NCBI GenBank assembly: GCA_013397075.1
Contig: VWZS01008816.1
Coordinates: forward strand, 496,001-560,000
From: Rhabdornis inornatus
Taxonomy: Eukaryota > Chordata > Aves > Passeriformes > Rhabdornithidae
Direction of reading: 5' to 3'
DNA: 64,000 nt
The stretch's first letter is position 1; every line of letters starts with the position of its first letter. The notes below the pieces were generated by a model, which worked only from the letters and a program-made list of their open reading frames with translations, ran no database searches and was not told where the DNA came from. The translations under genes were made by a program, and so were the position numbers. Below, in pieces: positions 27,301-41,173 of the stretch.

Positions 27301-30300
27301 TTTTCATGGTTTTATTCCTAAAATGTTTTAATAGTTTTCTTAGTAATTATATGCAATTTAGAAGTACATACGTTACAATGTATAGGCATTAATAGAATAA
27401 ATAGAATAAGTAGTAATACAGATTTCTTCTTTCTATATTAAGAACTCTCTCTTCTAATGACAGCATTTGCATATCCATTTTGATATATGACATTTGCTAT
27501 GAAGTATGCATAAATTCAGATTTCTGAGTCTCCATGCTGAGGATTGTAAATTCCATTGTAAATGGTATCTTTAGGAATTAGAAATATTTAAGAAATATTA
27601 TTTTAGAGTGAATATAATAATTAACAACTATTACTACCTAAGCAATCTTGGAAAGAAATTATCTTAGTACTAAATTATTAAAATTACATTGATATTTTAA
27701 GTTTTGTCAGTGAGAAGATTGATTAATGCAACTCTTTGAGAGGTGAAGTAAATGGGGAAGGAAAAAGCTATATTTTTTTAAATTTTGTTTTAACAAGTAG
27801 GAATTTAAAGAAATGTCATGAAAATTCATTTTGAGAAAGGAAATAGGAAAGACAGATAGAGTAAGGCAGTATTCCAGGCCGTGTTACTAAAATTTAAGAA
27901 AAGTTTTAATTAAGTGAAATTACTTATAAAAAGAGAAATTAATGTGACAAGTAGAATATATGAGCTTCAGGAGAGGCCACTTGGGTAGAGCCATACAGCA
28001 AATAAATACATCTATGAGGAGAAGAAAAAAATATAACTTTTGTTAATAAACATATATTTTTTAAATTTAAATCTTTTACAGAACACTCCATTCCTCTTGT
28101 ACTTTTAAAATGCAACTGTTCCCTTGTAAGAAATACAGGAACATTTTTATATATTGTTGCTACTGAAGATGCCATAGAGGACTTAGAAATACCTCTAGCA
28201 ATCAGCAGAATTTCTTAGATTATTCAAAAAGGATAATGAGACTGCTATATAAATAATACAGTTGGAATGCAAGGAAAGTGCTTAATTATCTATTTAGTTA
28301 GATCAGGTTATGTGACAGACCATTCTCTATGTGTCAGGAATAGCATATTGTCTACTAAAAGCCAAGTAAAATAAATGGAATAGCTAGAGGACTGCTGATG
28401 GCTGTGACGCTGGAAAGAGCTGCACAGGATTAATCAAGGTTTATCATTTAAGAATAATGGAAGAGATTTCAGTAATACTGATGTATTTCCTAGGAAGGGA
28501 AAATTATATGCTATAGAAAACAAAGTCATTAAAGGAATAAGGAACACTATTTCAAGTGTCGTGTAAAAGTCTGTGTATCATAAAAGAGAAATAGGAAGTT
28601 TTCTAGGGATAGTTTAGAATTCTTTTTAATATTGAAAGAATAAAGTAGGAGCAAATAATACACAAGGGAAGAGCTAAACCTTCATGGAAATGAACTAATT
28701 CTGGGGAAAAAAAAAAAAAAAAGGGAATGCAAAGGATTTCTTTTGTTCTATACACAAAACATAAAACCCCACACACAGAAAATGAAATACCAGCTCCATA
28801 ACTAATATAGTATAGCGTACTGGTAATTAGGAAAAAGGGGATTAAGTAAAGGGTGTTTTTGATGTTTTAAAAATGTCAGCAAATATCACAGAAGCTTTAT
28901 GGAAATACTGGCTAGGCCTATCAGCTGATTACCAAAGTTCACATAAGTTAGCAATAATTTTTCATCGGTGATGTAGTCCACAGAACACATTTTTTGAAAC
29001 CTGCAGATAACATTGCAAGGGAGAATAATTATTATGCATACAGTCCTTAATTTGTATAACTCAAGATCAGGATGGGCTTTTTTGTCGCCAGTAAAAGTGT
29101 TTGAAGACTAGAGTTCACTGAGGCTGATGATGCTGTCTTTTTGTATATACCATAACATGAAATTCTCTGTATGATTTGTGCCAAGATTTATAACCAAATC
29201 TGGTTATTTTGGTATTTTGTACAGTGATAGTGGAATAAAATATGCTGCTTTGGTAGGAAAATTTTAAATTGTAATTATAGCTACGTACACAGTATTAATG
29301 GAAACATGATTAAATTCAATTAAATTTCATTATGTGATTGTATTTCCCTATGTAATTGAGGTGCCCACAAGGTGTGTACGAGGGACCATTGTGGATAAAT
29401 TCCCAAACTGGCTGCAGGAACTTGACATATTGGGATTCCACTCTTAAATGCTTGTATAGTAAAGCATGAGGTGCGGGTAATAAAAACAATGAGTTAAAGA
29501 CCTGCATACAGCTGCAGTACTCTGATTTTGTTGGGATTATGGATATTTGGTAGAATGACTTCCTTGACTGAAGTGTTGCAATGGAAGGATAGACTCTTTA
29601 GGAAGGATGGGAAGGGAAGACAAAGAGAGGGAGTTGGCCTTTATGTGAGAGAGCAGCTAGAATACGTGGAGCTCTGAATGGGGATGGGTGAGGAGCCAAT
29701 GGAGAGTTTATGGATTAGGATTAAAGGGAGGACAGGCAAAGATGTCTCTTTTATAATGGGTGCTTGCTACAGGGCACTTGACCAAGAAGAACAAGTGGAC
29801 GAGGCTGTCTAGAAACAGATAGAAGTGGCCTCACATTCACAGCAGGCCGAGAGAGGAGATCCTTCCTCTCTGCTCAACACTGGCAAGGCCATGGCTGCAG
29901 TGCCATGTCCAGTTCTAGGCATCCCAGCACAAGAGATGGACACACTGGAGAGGGTACAGCAAAGAATGATTAAGGCACTGGAGCATCTTACATATGAGGA
30001 AAGGCTGAGAGAGCTGAAGCTCTTTGCCCCAGAGGAGAGAAGGCTCAGGGAAATCTTTTCAATGTACACAAAAATCCTAGGGGAGTGTGCAAAGAGAACA
30101 GAGCCAGGCTCTTTTCTGAGTTGCCCGGTGACAGGGCCAGAGGCAATGGGCACAAACAAAAAAGCAAGAGGTTCCTCTGAATATCAGGAAACACTTTTGT
30201 CCTGTGAGGGTGACAGCACTGGCACAATCATTCTGCAATGTAATTTTATGTAATGATTTAAATTGCAAATTATTTAGTAACTGGTATATAGATTGGATTT

Positions 30301-33300
30301 TTCTTGAGAATAGTATTCCCTGGAATAAAAGATTTCATAATTTACTAAACGAATAGACAAACTTGATGGAAAAATTAAAATATGAGTTGCGTTTAAGAGT
30401 TTATACATATTCCACCTTTCTTCTATCATTGATCCTCATTTAATGCCTTACCTACCTGTTTAGGGTTATAAGATTTCTCTCCTGTATATATAATCCCACT
30501 GATTTCACTATGATATAAATGAGGTCAAGATTGATACAGGATATTTTTATCCCCCATTGTTTTTAATTGCTATGATTATAGTATCAACTCAGACTCATCA
30601 GAAGTCTCTTGAAACGTATGAAAAAAATATGTCAGCTCTCTCTTTCCTTCTCTTCCCTTCCCTTGGATTGAATTTAACAATAATATTCTATTATCGTTGA
30701 TATCACTGTTTCAGAGATTATTAAAATGTTTTTTAATCCTTAATTCTGATATACAACCTCCACTTAAGTTGCCATTTTCCACTTCATGGGTTGACAGACA
30801 TTGTCATTCATTTCTCTGTGATAAACACAGAGTATGCATGAGGAGAAAATACACATATCACAGACATAGAAAACCTTCAGAGCTCTTACTCATTGACATG
30901 TTACAATGATTTCAGATGGAAACAATCTTGTGGAACATGTTTTCAAATGGCCTCCAGCAGCAGGCAAAATAAACCAAGCATCAATATTTCAAATATGTTC
31001 TGCTTTTGTTTTAAAAAATTCAGTGCTTTATATGTATAATGCAAATAGTACATTAGAATATATAACAACTAACTGTTTTAATGGTTATTTTGTAAATAAC
31101 TAGGCTACTTTAGGAAAACATGTATGAGCATATATATAATAAAATAATTCTTGTTTAGACTAAATACGCCAAGCCTACAATTAGTTTTTACAACCACTTT
31201 TTTGTGATTAATGCAGAAAGCATAGGAATAAGTGGTGACTTTTCCTTAAAAAAACCCCCTCAAACTAAATAAACAAACTGCTAAATTTTCAAATACATTA
31301 AGCTATTGTGAATTTAGTGAAAGAAAAGTATGTGCTTTTTTAGCATATTTACCTTCCTAGGCTGTTCCTTGGTGGAATTGGGAGATTGTTCTGGGAACTA
31401 ATTAATCCTTTATACAATATTTAGTGCAGATTTTTATTTTAGTCAAAAAACAACCAAAAAACATAGCACATAAAAACCATGAATATAAAAAAAAATCCAA
31501 CCAAGTCTGAGAAAAATCTTACCAGGGATATTTTCATTCTGAGACCACAGGATTATGTACAGAGACTACTCATAGAAGCAGGAATGTAGGCCTGTGCCTA
31601 TCAATTTCAGTAGGAGGAGAGCCAAAGAATGTTTCTTTGTTCAGTCCAGTGTTTTCATGAATGGGGACCTGAACAACTGCCATGGGTCAGGACTTTTTTT
31701 CTCTTTAACACAAGAATTCCCTTCTGCTTACTCATACCCAGACATGTGTTGGAAGTGCCAGGAAATAAGGGCACTTCAGATCTACTGGCACTTCTCTGCT
31801 TTCTGTCTTTACTTGATGTACAGACTGTATTTATTGCATGAAAATTGGAAGACAATATGCATATTGGCTTATGCAAGCACTTTTTGGTGTATGAAATTCA
31901 ATTAGTCTGTGATCTTAGCTCAATGCTTCTGTGTCTTCTGGACTGGAAGCTACAACAATCTAATGGAAGTGAAACTTAACTCTCTGAACATCAGCTAAAG
32001 ACCTTGGCTTGAGGAGGGAGATTGGGTATTGGCACATTGACTTAGTGCATCTATGAAAGACCTTTTGCTGCTGCTCATATGATGTGTCTTAAAAAAGAAA
32101 TCCTGCCTTTCTCACCTGAAATCCTAGAATATTTTCTTAGTGACAAGACCTTTGACCTTCTCTGGACTGTGATTCTTCCCTTTAGAATAATCTAGAGTAA
32201 GAGGAAAAAGATACAAATCTAGTGATGAAAAAATATATTTGTTGTATGGTTAGTTTCTGGAAATTGAGAATCTTCAAGATTATATCAGTAGTGAAAATTG
32301 TAGGGAGCTGTGAAAATTATAATTCCATTTATGTGATAGATATTATTTCACTCAGGGATGTGGAAAGAAATGCTAAAAAAAGTATATTAATTTTAATTTA
32401 TCTCTTCCCATTTTAAAGCATTGGTAAGAACAAACAAAAATTTTGAACATCAAGGAACTACTGTGATCTTTATCAATAAAAGTGGTGGCAAATATTTGTA
32501 TCCTTCCTTTTGATAATGAATCAAGTTAAGCAAATACAGTCTGAAACAATGTGTACTGCAGAATAAAATTTTTCATTTCCATTTCTTGCAAATGAATTTT
32601 AAAGTACTCCTCATCTTACATTACTTGTACTTCCACTTTAGTTTGCTCATCCCTTATCTTTCCCAGTCTCACAAAGCATTTTTGAAATCTTTTTTTCCTT
32701 TCTGCCCATCTCCTGTTAAATAATACACAATAGCACAGTCCTAGCAAACTGACAATATAACTGAGAAAATTTAATATGTGACATGTCTGAATAAAACTTA
32801 GTGCAAATTACAGAATCACTGAAAAGAGTTGCTTGAAATGTTACCTTCTGGATAAATTAAATAAGCAAACCTCTTTAGTGAGTAAAATGTGGCTCAAAGC
32901 CACGACTGTTAAATCTGTCAACTGTGAGAATACTGCAAAGGATATGAGCTAGTCTGAAAATCTTTTACAGTAAGTGCAGCTAATGTTAAACAACTGCATC
33001 ATTTAATAGTTCAGTTCATGATGCTTAAAATAAATATCTCCATTGTGGGAATTCTATATCAATATTTTTTGCTGACTTCATGTCAAATCTGCCCACCATT
33101 GTGATTATATTTAGAGACACAATCAGTATTATTCAACTAAGTATCCAGTTTAGTTGCTAATACTAAATGTGCACTAGAACACTGAATGAAATGGCAAATG
33201 CTTCTATGGTGTATTTTGGCTCCACACTGCTAACATAATTACTTAGAAAAAAGCTAATAGGTTACAATTTGCCCTGAAATTTATCCTCACAATTAGGAGA

Positions 33301-36300
33301 CACTCAGGACTTATTTGTATAAAATCTAAAAGATGGAGTAATTCAGGAGTGTACTGAGGTCTCATTGTTACTATGATACTGGGATGAAACTGATATATTG
33401 ACACATTGCTGAAGAAAGTAGAAAAAAATTTGCTGAATTATACAATTAGAAATGACTACTATGAAGTAAGAGAATACGAGTCCATTTAGTAAGTTACTAT
33501 TAAAATAGTCTGTCATTTTACAAAGACTGCAAAAACTTTAAAATGTATTGGAAAGTGTCCTGTACATTATAGTATATTAAATTAAGATTAAAAATAACTT
33601 GAACTGTATTAATGCCTACAGTAATTTTTCTAACTAGAAGGAAGTTTCTTAATACAGTCATATCTGATGTCTAGTTATTTGAATACCAATCACTGAAAAA
33701 CCATAGAGGGACTTCTGAATCTGCAATTCAAATAGAAATAGATGTGACAAATCTTAAAGTCTTTATCTAGCATTGTCATAAATAATTTCAAATTCCAGAG
33801 GTAGCTTGTATGATAAAATAGATCTAGCCCAATCTTCTCTCTGTTTTTCACAGTAGTGTCTTATCACTTTTTGGTGAAAATAGGATTAACATTTTGTATG
33901 CTATTAGAAAAAAAATCCACCTACTTTATACTCATTTTGGGAGATTTCAGAATTGAGTAGATTTCATGTGGGAAGGTGAGAAGAAATCCCAGAATCCTGA
34001 GTGGACAGGTTTGATTTGAATCATTGGATGTTAATTAGCATGGATTTCCTGTGTTGTAATTTTCAAAGCTGAATTATTATGTTGTTCAATTAAAGTCTTC
34101 TGAAAGTATTTTTACAAAGGGTCTTTTATAGATCTAAAAAGTTATTGAGCTGAATTTGATTAGGGCATCTTTTCATGAACTCATTTATTTATAGTTGCAT
34201 TTACCCTAAAGAAGGACGTAATATGTTAATTAACTCTGTGTTTTTTCCCACAACTGAAGAAAAAGTAAATCTGTCTCTTAAAACCTGGTTTTGTCTCTGT
34301 CTTGGATTGGTAATTCAGTTTTATTTTTAAGTATTCACATAACACTCCATTTGGTGGCCATCTGTAAATACTATCTTCTGTTTAAGACGACCTTCCTTTT
34401 TTATTTATATTTTTATAATATTTATGTATTTAAATCCTTCTGGATTAATTTTTTTTAAAACCAATTTAGATAGAAGATATGAAAAAATGTCTTTCATGGT
34501 AATTTCAATTACAATGAAACAGGGCTATATAAAATAATACCAACTGACGTTCTCATTTCCTATAAAGTGAGAAAAAAACATACATAAAATACATATACCA
34601 GCACAACTGAAAAGGGAAGTATTTCTGTGGAAGAGCAGCAAGAAATTCACTGAAACAGGAGTTTGCAAAATATCAGTGACAGATATGAAAACAAAACCAC
34701 ATCTTCACAGCTGATCATTTTGTGCAATGAAATTGCTAAATGAAACAGATGTCTTTCCATTTCTCAGCTTGGCTGACATGAATCACAGATGCCCATTAGC
34801 TAAAATAACTATAGGAAACACTTTATACTAAAAGTAGAAGAGAAATATTTCACAGCAGATTTTTTCAGTACAAAACACTCTGCAGCACTGATTGACAAAC
34901 AGCTCATGCATTTCAGAGTTGAGTAATGGTTCACCATATAGGGCTATGAAGTACCTTGGGCAGTCTTTAGTCACCTTGATTCCACTAGTAACATCTGGAT
35001 TTAATTAAGAGCTAAAAAAACAGACTGAGAGATATTCACTTTAGTGTTTATATATACTACACATTTTCACCCCTTGAATTATGTCTGGAAGACTTGTTCA
35101 TTTTATTTATATCTGTGTGTTTCCTTATAGACTTGAAAAGTTATTCTGGATTTGAAGGTTTTCTACAATAACTCTGGACTCTTATGTATATACATATTAT
35201 TTAAATTGGATTACCAAACCAAAGACATTATTAATATTTTTCAAGAGAACATAGTGTTCTAGGTTAAAGTATTTTTCTAACTATGTAGGTTGGTATTCCT
35301 TTTAAACATGTTACTGTGAAGTGCAGCTCTCAGCTCCCTAGAAGTCTTTATGTGGATGTCTCAAAGTTTTATATTCAGCTCCCTTTCCAGACTTTCGGCT
35401 AATACATGTGTGGGGAAAAAACAAACAAACAAACAAACAAACAAACAAACATCCCCGAACTACACAAACAAAAAAACTTACACAAGTAGAAAGTTTGAAT
35501 TTGGCAGAGGTAATAGGTTAATTATTTTGTGGGCATAAAAACCATTTTCAAATCACCTTGCTAAGATTTACACATAGCTACAGGAGAGGCAATGGAAAAG
35601 CATCAACAATGATAGTACTTTACATGATAGACGTATAACTATGTTAAAAATTTTTACATGCTAAATTTGATCTAAATATAGTTGTTCATAGTTTTTTAGT
35701 ACAGGGATTTTCTTAGTTTTCTGATTTAGTTCTCTTCACCACAATGTTCAGGCTTCTAGTGCCAGGCAATATTTTAAGGCACCAGAATATGATTATTGGG
35801 ATTGCTAAATTATTTTACAAGTTCCTGGCATGGCTTTGCTAGATATCACCCTCCAAAAACAATTTCCATGCATCATTTGTATGTTAACTTTGGCCGACTC
35901 TTGCTGGGAACTGTTTGCATGGAGTTATGCTGTTCTGGAGATAATGTGTTAGAATGGATTTTGCCAGGCTGATTATGGTTTCTGAGTCAAAGAACAGGCA
36001 CTGCAGCACCGATACACTGTTGTCAACTTTTGCAAGGATTAATAATACCAGAGCTGGCTTTGGAAAAACATCTGGGAAAAGGGCAATGTGCCCATTTAAA
36101 GATCCCTCTCAAACAGGACCTTAGTTTATATTTCTGTCTCAGGTCTGAGGAAGAGCAACCTGTTATCATGTTCCTCATCATTCTGCTGTAAAAATATTTC
36201 GTAGAGTGGTCATGGACCAGCAGTGAGTTCCTAGGACCAAAATCTTTTTGAAGTGAAATTATATTCTAGGAAGACATGGAGAAGAAAACACTCAAGGACT

Positions 36301-39300
36301 ACTTACACTAAACTACATTTTAAAATGGAACACGTCTTGGAAGATACTGTTGACTCACTTGAAAAGAAGGGTGAAGGATTACTTGGAGGCATGAAAGGTC
36401 ACAATTTTTGTAGGCCATCAAGGGAGGAGCATGAGGGATTGAACTTCATTTTAAAAATTCATTCCTCAAAAGAGATATGAGAATGGCTTGAAACCTTAAG
36501 TATGAAGTCATTAAGAGAAACAGAAAGAAAAGAAAGAAAAATATTTATTTGCAAAGGATTTTTCTTAAAATCTACTTTCCTACTCTTAATGTTTGGTGGA
36601 ATTTCCTATTTTCTTTATTTTTTGTACGATGAAAAGAAACAGTAAGAAAATACTTGCTTTGTAAAGTAAACATACATCATGTATGTAGTGTAAACAAAGT
36701 TTAATAGGTCTAAATACTTTTATGTAGCAAATCAAAGTTCAGAATATGATAGTATTCAAATTTCTACCATGAAGGCTTTGATCCAAGATGCCTGGTGAGT
36801 TCTGTCTGTTACACATATACAAACTCTGTGGGAAATATTCAGTGTTTGAAATTTTTTCACAACAAAGAATTCTACTGTTTTACTTCAGCTTATCCCACCA
36901 GTCCACTCTGTATGTTTGGTTTCAGCACAAAAGACAAGGAAAGACACATTCAAAACCATAATAATTAAATAATTAAATATTTTTACTTCTAATATTTAAA
37001 ACAGATGCTATGGAAGATAATATGAGGGCATCATAGATGAAAAAGAGTAATATTTTAATGGCTGCATAGCAAGCAGGATATTTATACTATGCTACATGTA
37101 TAACTATTTTCATTATCTCAAATGTAAGCTTAAATTAACAAAATCTCTTCACATGACTGAATACAGTCTTACTGAAGATCCAATCAATGTTGTTATTGCA
37201 TGTGCACATAACTATTTTTAGAAAGAAAAAGTTTACTAGTTCTGAACTGGAAGATTCTGATATTTCTTGGGTGCGATTTAAAAAAAATATATATTTGCAT
37301 TTAATTTTTGTAACAAGAGCTACTTTATTTGATCCTTCTGCTGAACTCAAAAGTTTACAAAAAAGAATAAATTTCATGGTGAAAATAAATCAGAGTGCCA
37401 GATTCTTTCAGTTAATTATGGAATCAATGAAATTGGAAGGACCTTTCCAACAAGGTGTTGAGAGAAATTATGCTAAATGTATCCAAAAGATCAAATGAGC
37501 CATCATCTATGCTACTGTACTGAACAATAAAACCTAATTGAACACTTTTTCATATAAAGGCATTCAGGAGTGCAAGTTATATATGTGAAGGTAAGCTTTA
37601 TACAACTTAAATAATGGGTGTTAAATCAATACTGAATGCTTAATAAATTTATGTGTTTTTCCTTTAGTCTGTTTACATTAGTTGATGGAGTGCAAGAGAT
37701 AATGACTTAGAATGAAATGTTCCCCAATTTTAGCGAAATATAAATAATATTAAATGAAATTTTTAAACTAGATATTATTTCATTAAACCAGTGGTTCTGT
37801 TTTCCTTAATTGTCTTGTATTTAGCTATGTTCTTTATCTGCTTAGTGAATTTGCAACTAGCACAGCAGTTGTGAATTTTTAATAGGATCTCTTCAAGGAA
37901 AGAAAAGGTCAGTATTAACATAAAAATCTTTAAGAATGTGATGCAGAGGTTTCTTATCAGAGAACAGGTGTTGCTGCAAAAGCAAAATCTTCCAGAAACA
38001 GTCAAGTTGAAAGATTCTTGGAGCTGAGTTAGGAAACGGGCTGTCACTCAGTGTTAAATAAAAATTGCTTTCTTAATGGTATCAAACACATTTTTTGTAT
38101 ACAGAATAACATAAAATATAATAATGATGTTTAAAAACCTCCATTCTTTTCATTGCTTCTAAACAAAATACCATCTTCTTCCATTTCAGCTTCATTCTGA
38201 CCAGGATAAGGGAGATGGTTCCCTCAAATACATTTTGTCAGGAGATGGGGCTGGTACTCTTTTTATAATTGATGAGAAAACAGGAGATATTCATGCAACT
38301 CGGAGAATTGACAGGGAAGAGAAAGCATTTTATACCCTGCGTGCCCAAGCTATCAATAGAAGAACTCTGAGACCAGTGGAACCTGAATCTGAGTTTGTCA
38401 TCAAGATCCATGACATCAATGACAATGAACCAACATTTCCAGAAGAAATTTACACTGCTAGTGTTCCTGAAATGTCAGTAGTAGGTGAGTTCTCCATACT
38501 GAGTCACAAATGCCTCTTCTTCATTACTTGATAAATTATTTCCTCATCTTCTAAAATGTCAGTCACATGCGTAATTCTACCTCATGAGTTAAATATTTTT
38601 TGTTTTGACATATTTGTTCAAATATTGAAATGGCATTCAGAACCAGATTTTTATGCTTTGAGATCTATTTCTACTTGGAATATCCAAATTATTGGCTTTA
38701 CAGTTCTTCGGAATATAAATATTGTAGATAGTAGGTAGTGGTGAATCATCCTCCTCCTTAGGAACTGTTAGAATATGACTAAATCAGGCTGTTGAAAGCT
38801 CCATATTTTTTATTTTCTTTCATTTTCACTGGAAATTGCCAGTGGTGATAAGTGCTGAATGGAGAGCTGTCTCCACTCTCTCTGTGGGTGAGGAGAATTA
38901 TATATTGACTCATGTACTGTTGATGCACTGTCTGAACATGGACATCCTCTTTATTTTCTTTTCTTTCACTTTTTTACTGTATATACAAATTCTCTTGTGC
39001 TTTCTCTTCCTCCCTTAACTCCATCCATGAATGACACTTTCATGAATATTAAACAGCTGTTTGAGTTAATCTTTCTTCTTTTTGCAATGTATTTTCAGTT
39101 CCTATCTTAACTACAAAATTGTGGCCTGGATCATGCCAGCTAGTGAATGTTATAAAGAATAACATTTTGGACTATGACCTATTATTGGTATTACTGCATA
39201 CAATTCATTAGGAATAATTTTGGATAGCTTAAAAATATTTTTAGTTTCTTTTAAAAAATAATTTATTCAATGTATAACTGTAGCAACTATAATATTAAAT

Positions 39301-41142
39301 TCTAAAAATTCAGGAAACAAACAATAAATTCAATATAATTTTTGGCTATTATTACCATTTTAATCACTTCCACTGCCTGCATAGGTCAAACAGGTGTTTT
39401 AGATTACTAAATTAGCCTGTTGAGATGATAAGTTTTTAAGATGTTTTGTATATACAGGTATTGATGATTTAGTACTTACATTCCTGGAAAATGCTAAAAG
39501 AGTAAAAAATACATACTTACTGAAAGAAAATGGCCTCAGAAGCCTGTGCAGCAATGTATGGAAACATAATAGTAATAGCTTTTTATTCTTAATATTTCAA
39601 TCTGTTTTAAGTTGGTGATTGAATCAGTTTTTAAAACTTCAGCATTCAGCAAGTGATTTTTATTATAAAGAAAAAATAAATAAATAAAAATAAAAATAAA
39701 GATAAAGAAATCTGACAGGTGATTGTGTAGGCCTGTACTGAAATCTCATCAAATCAGCCCACATAAAGAGGAGAACTGAAAAGTCTTCCACTTTTCCAAA
39801 ATCTAACAAAATGTAATACCACTGTACTAATGTACTGGTCAGTTTTCTAAATTTCCACAAACATACACAGCTTTAGGCAAAGCATCTTGAAAGTGCAACC
39901 AGAAAGAATATTGCTGCATTTTCTAGAGAAGCATATGGCAAGATTGCAGTAGGGCTGAAAAAATATGTCTCAGAGTTTCCATTTTATTTCTCGTGTTCTT
40001 TCTATAAATTCCAAAGTGCATTGTTTAAAACATGATTGGAAAGATATAAGAAAAATTACTCAGTGTTTTTATTAAATATTATGCTGTTATATGAAATTAA
40101 ATTACAAACTAACGATTTTTCATTTTTTCAGTCTCAATTCCATAAGTAACATCTTTTTCTTTAAGTGTTCTCAAACATTCATGGCACTATTTCAATGCTT
40201 CTAAAGTATTCAGATTGCAAGGTTCCAGTGTATCTGTACAGCTATACATAGATCATATAGCATTTTGAAACTGCAAAACGTTGGTATTAAAACAACAAAA
40301 AATGAGATAGATGATCAGAAAAAATATTTAGAAAACCAAAATTTGTAGAAAAACCAAGAGCAACAAAAAAACCAGCTTGACTGTACTTAGTGTGTTAACT
40401 TGTATCTTGCATAAATAGCTGTGCTGAAACAAATGGACTTTATTTTGTCAATAGAATTAGAATAATTGAGATAATTATAACTCAGTTCTAATCTATCATG
40501 TTCCTGGATTTTATAAATGCAGCCATTCAGCTGCTAGAGTGACTGACTGACTACCTGATAGGTAGCTTTTAGCTTTATTACTTTTAGCTTTATGGCTGAT
40601 CCTTAGAGGTATATATTCATCTATGGTCCATGAGAGAATGATGTCATTTTATAAAGTATTTATCAAAGTTGATTCATTTCTTCATAACACTAATTTACTT
40701 CTCCAACTTAAAAAAAATCTACTCAGTAATTTGAAAACTAAAGGCTGAATGAAGAAGGGGAGGAATCTTCTAAAAGAATAAGCTGTGTAAAACTTTTGAG
40801 AAAAATAGAATTAACGAGAAAAATAGAATTAACCAGAAATGGTGAAGTCATTATGTTAAAATTCTTCACATTTTGATACAATAATAATATATTATCACAT
40901 CATTACTACAAAATATTTTAAAAGTAGTATTTTTTCTGACATCATACAATTCAAGCATTTTTAGTACATCAACTTACATAAGAAATTAATTTTAAAAGGT
41001 ACAAATATATTGTGCATGATGTATACTTTTTACGCTGAATGTTTCACTTCCCCATTCAAAGAAAAATAGGAAGAAATTCCTCTTTTTCTCTATTTTTCTC
41101 TCTCTGAATGATTTTTCTTTTTATTTTTTTTTTTTTTAATTA

Positions 41143-41173
<31 letters not shown>

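Larger units (their letters stand above)
15395..38189 (+). other. CDH10: CDH10 intron between coding exons 1 and 2 (22.8 kb)
   Basis: GT at 15395 and AG at 38188-38189; phase 0. Largest intron in the window. It holds three CR1 fragments (16239-16965, 24637-24780, 29530-30245), an LTR-like block (about 22420-23400), a very GC-rich island (24055-24262), a possible minus-strand coding remnant (about 19400-21890), a (CAAA)n array (35416-35450) and a poly(A) run (28707-28722). Open frames near 26833-27189, 31594-31905 and 36253-36480 look like chance. The rest is AT-rich unique-looking sequence in which I see nothing. Confidence 0.85.

Noticed and set aside
29825..30253. 142-codon open frame on the + strand with a charged central part
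   Set aside because: It lies within a rearranged CR1 element and crosses the joint between two CR1 regions; it is not a gene.
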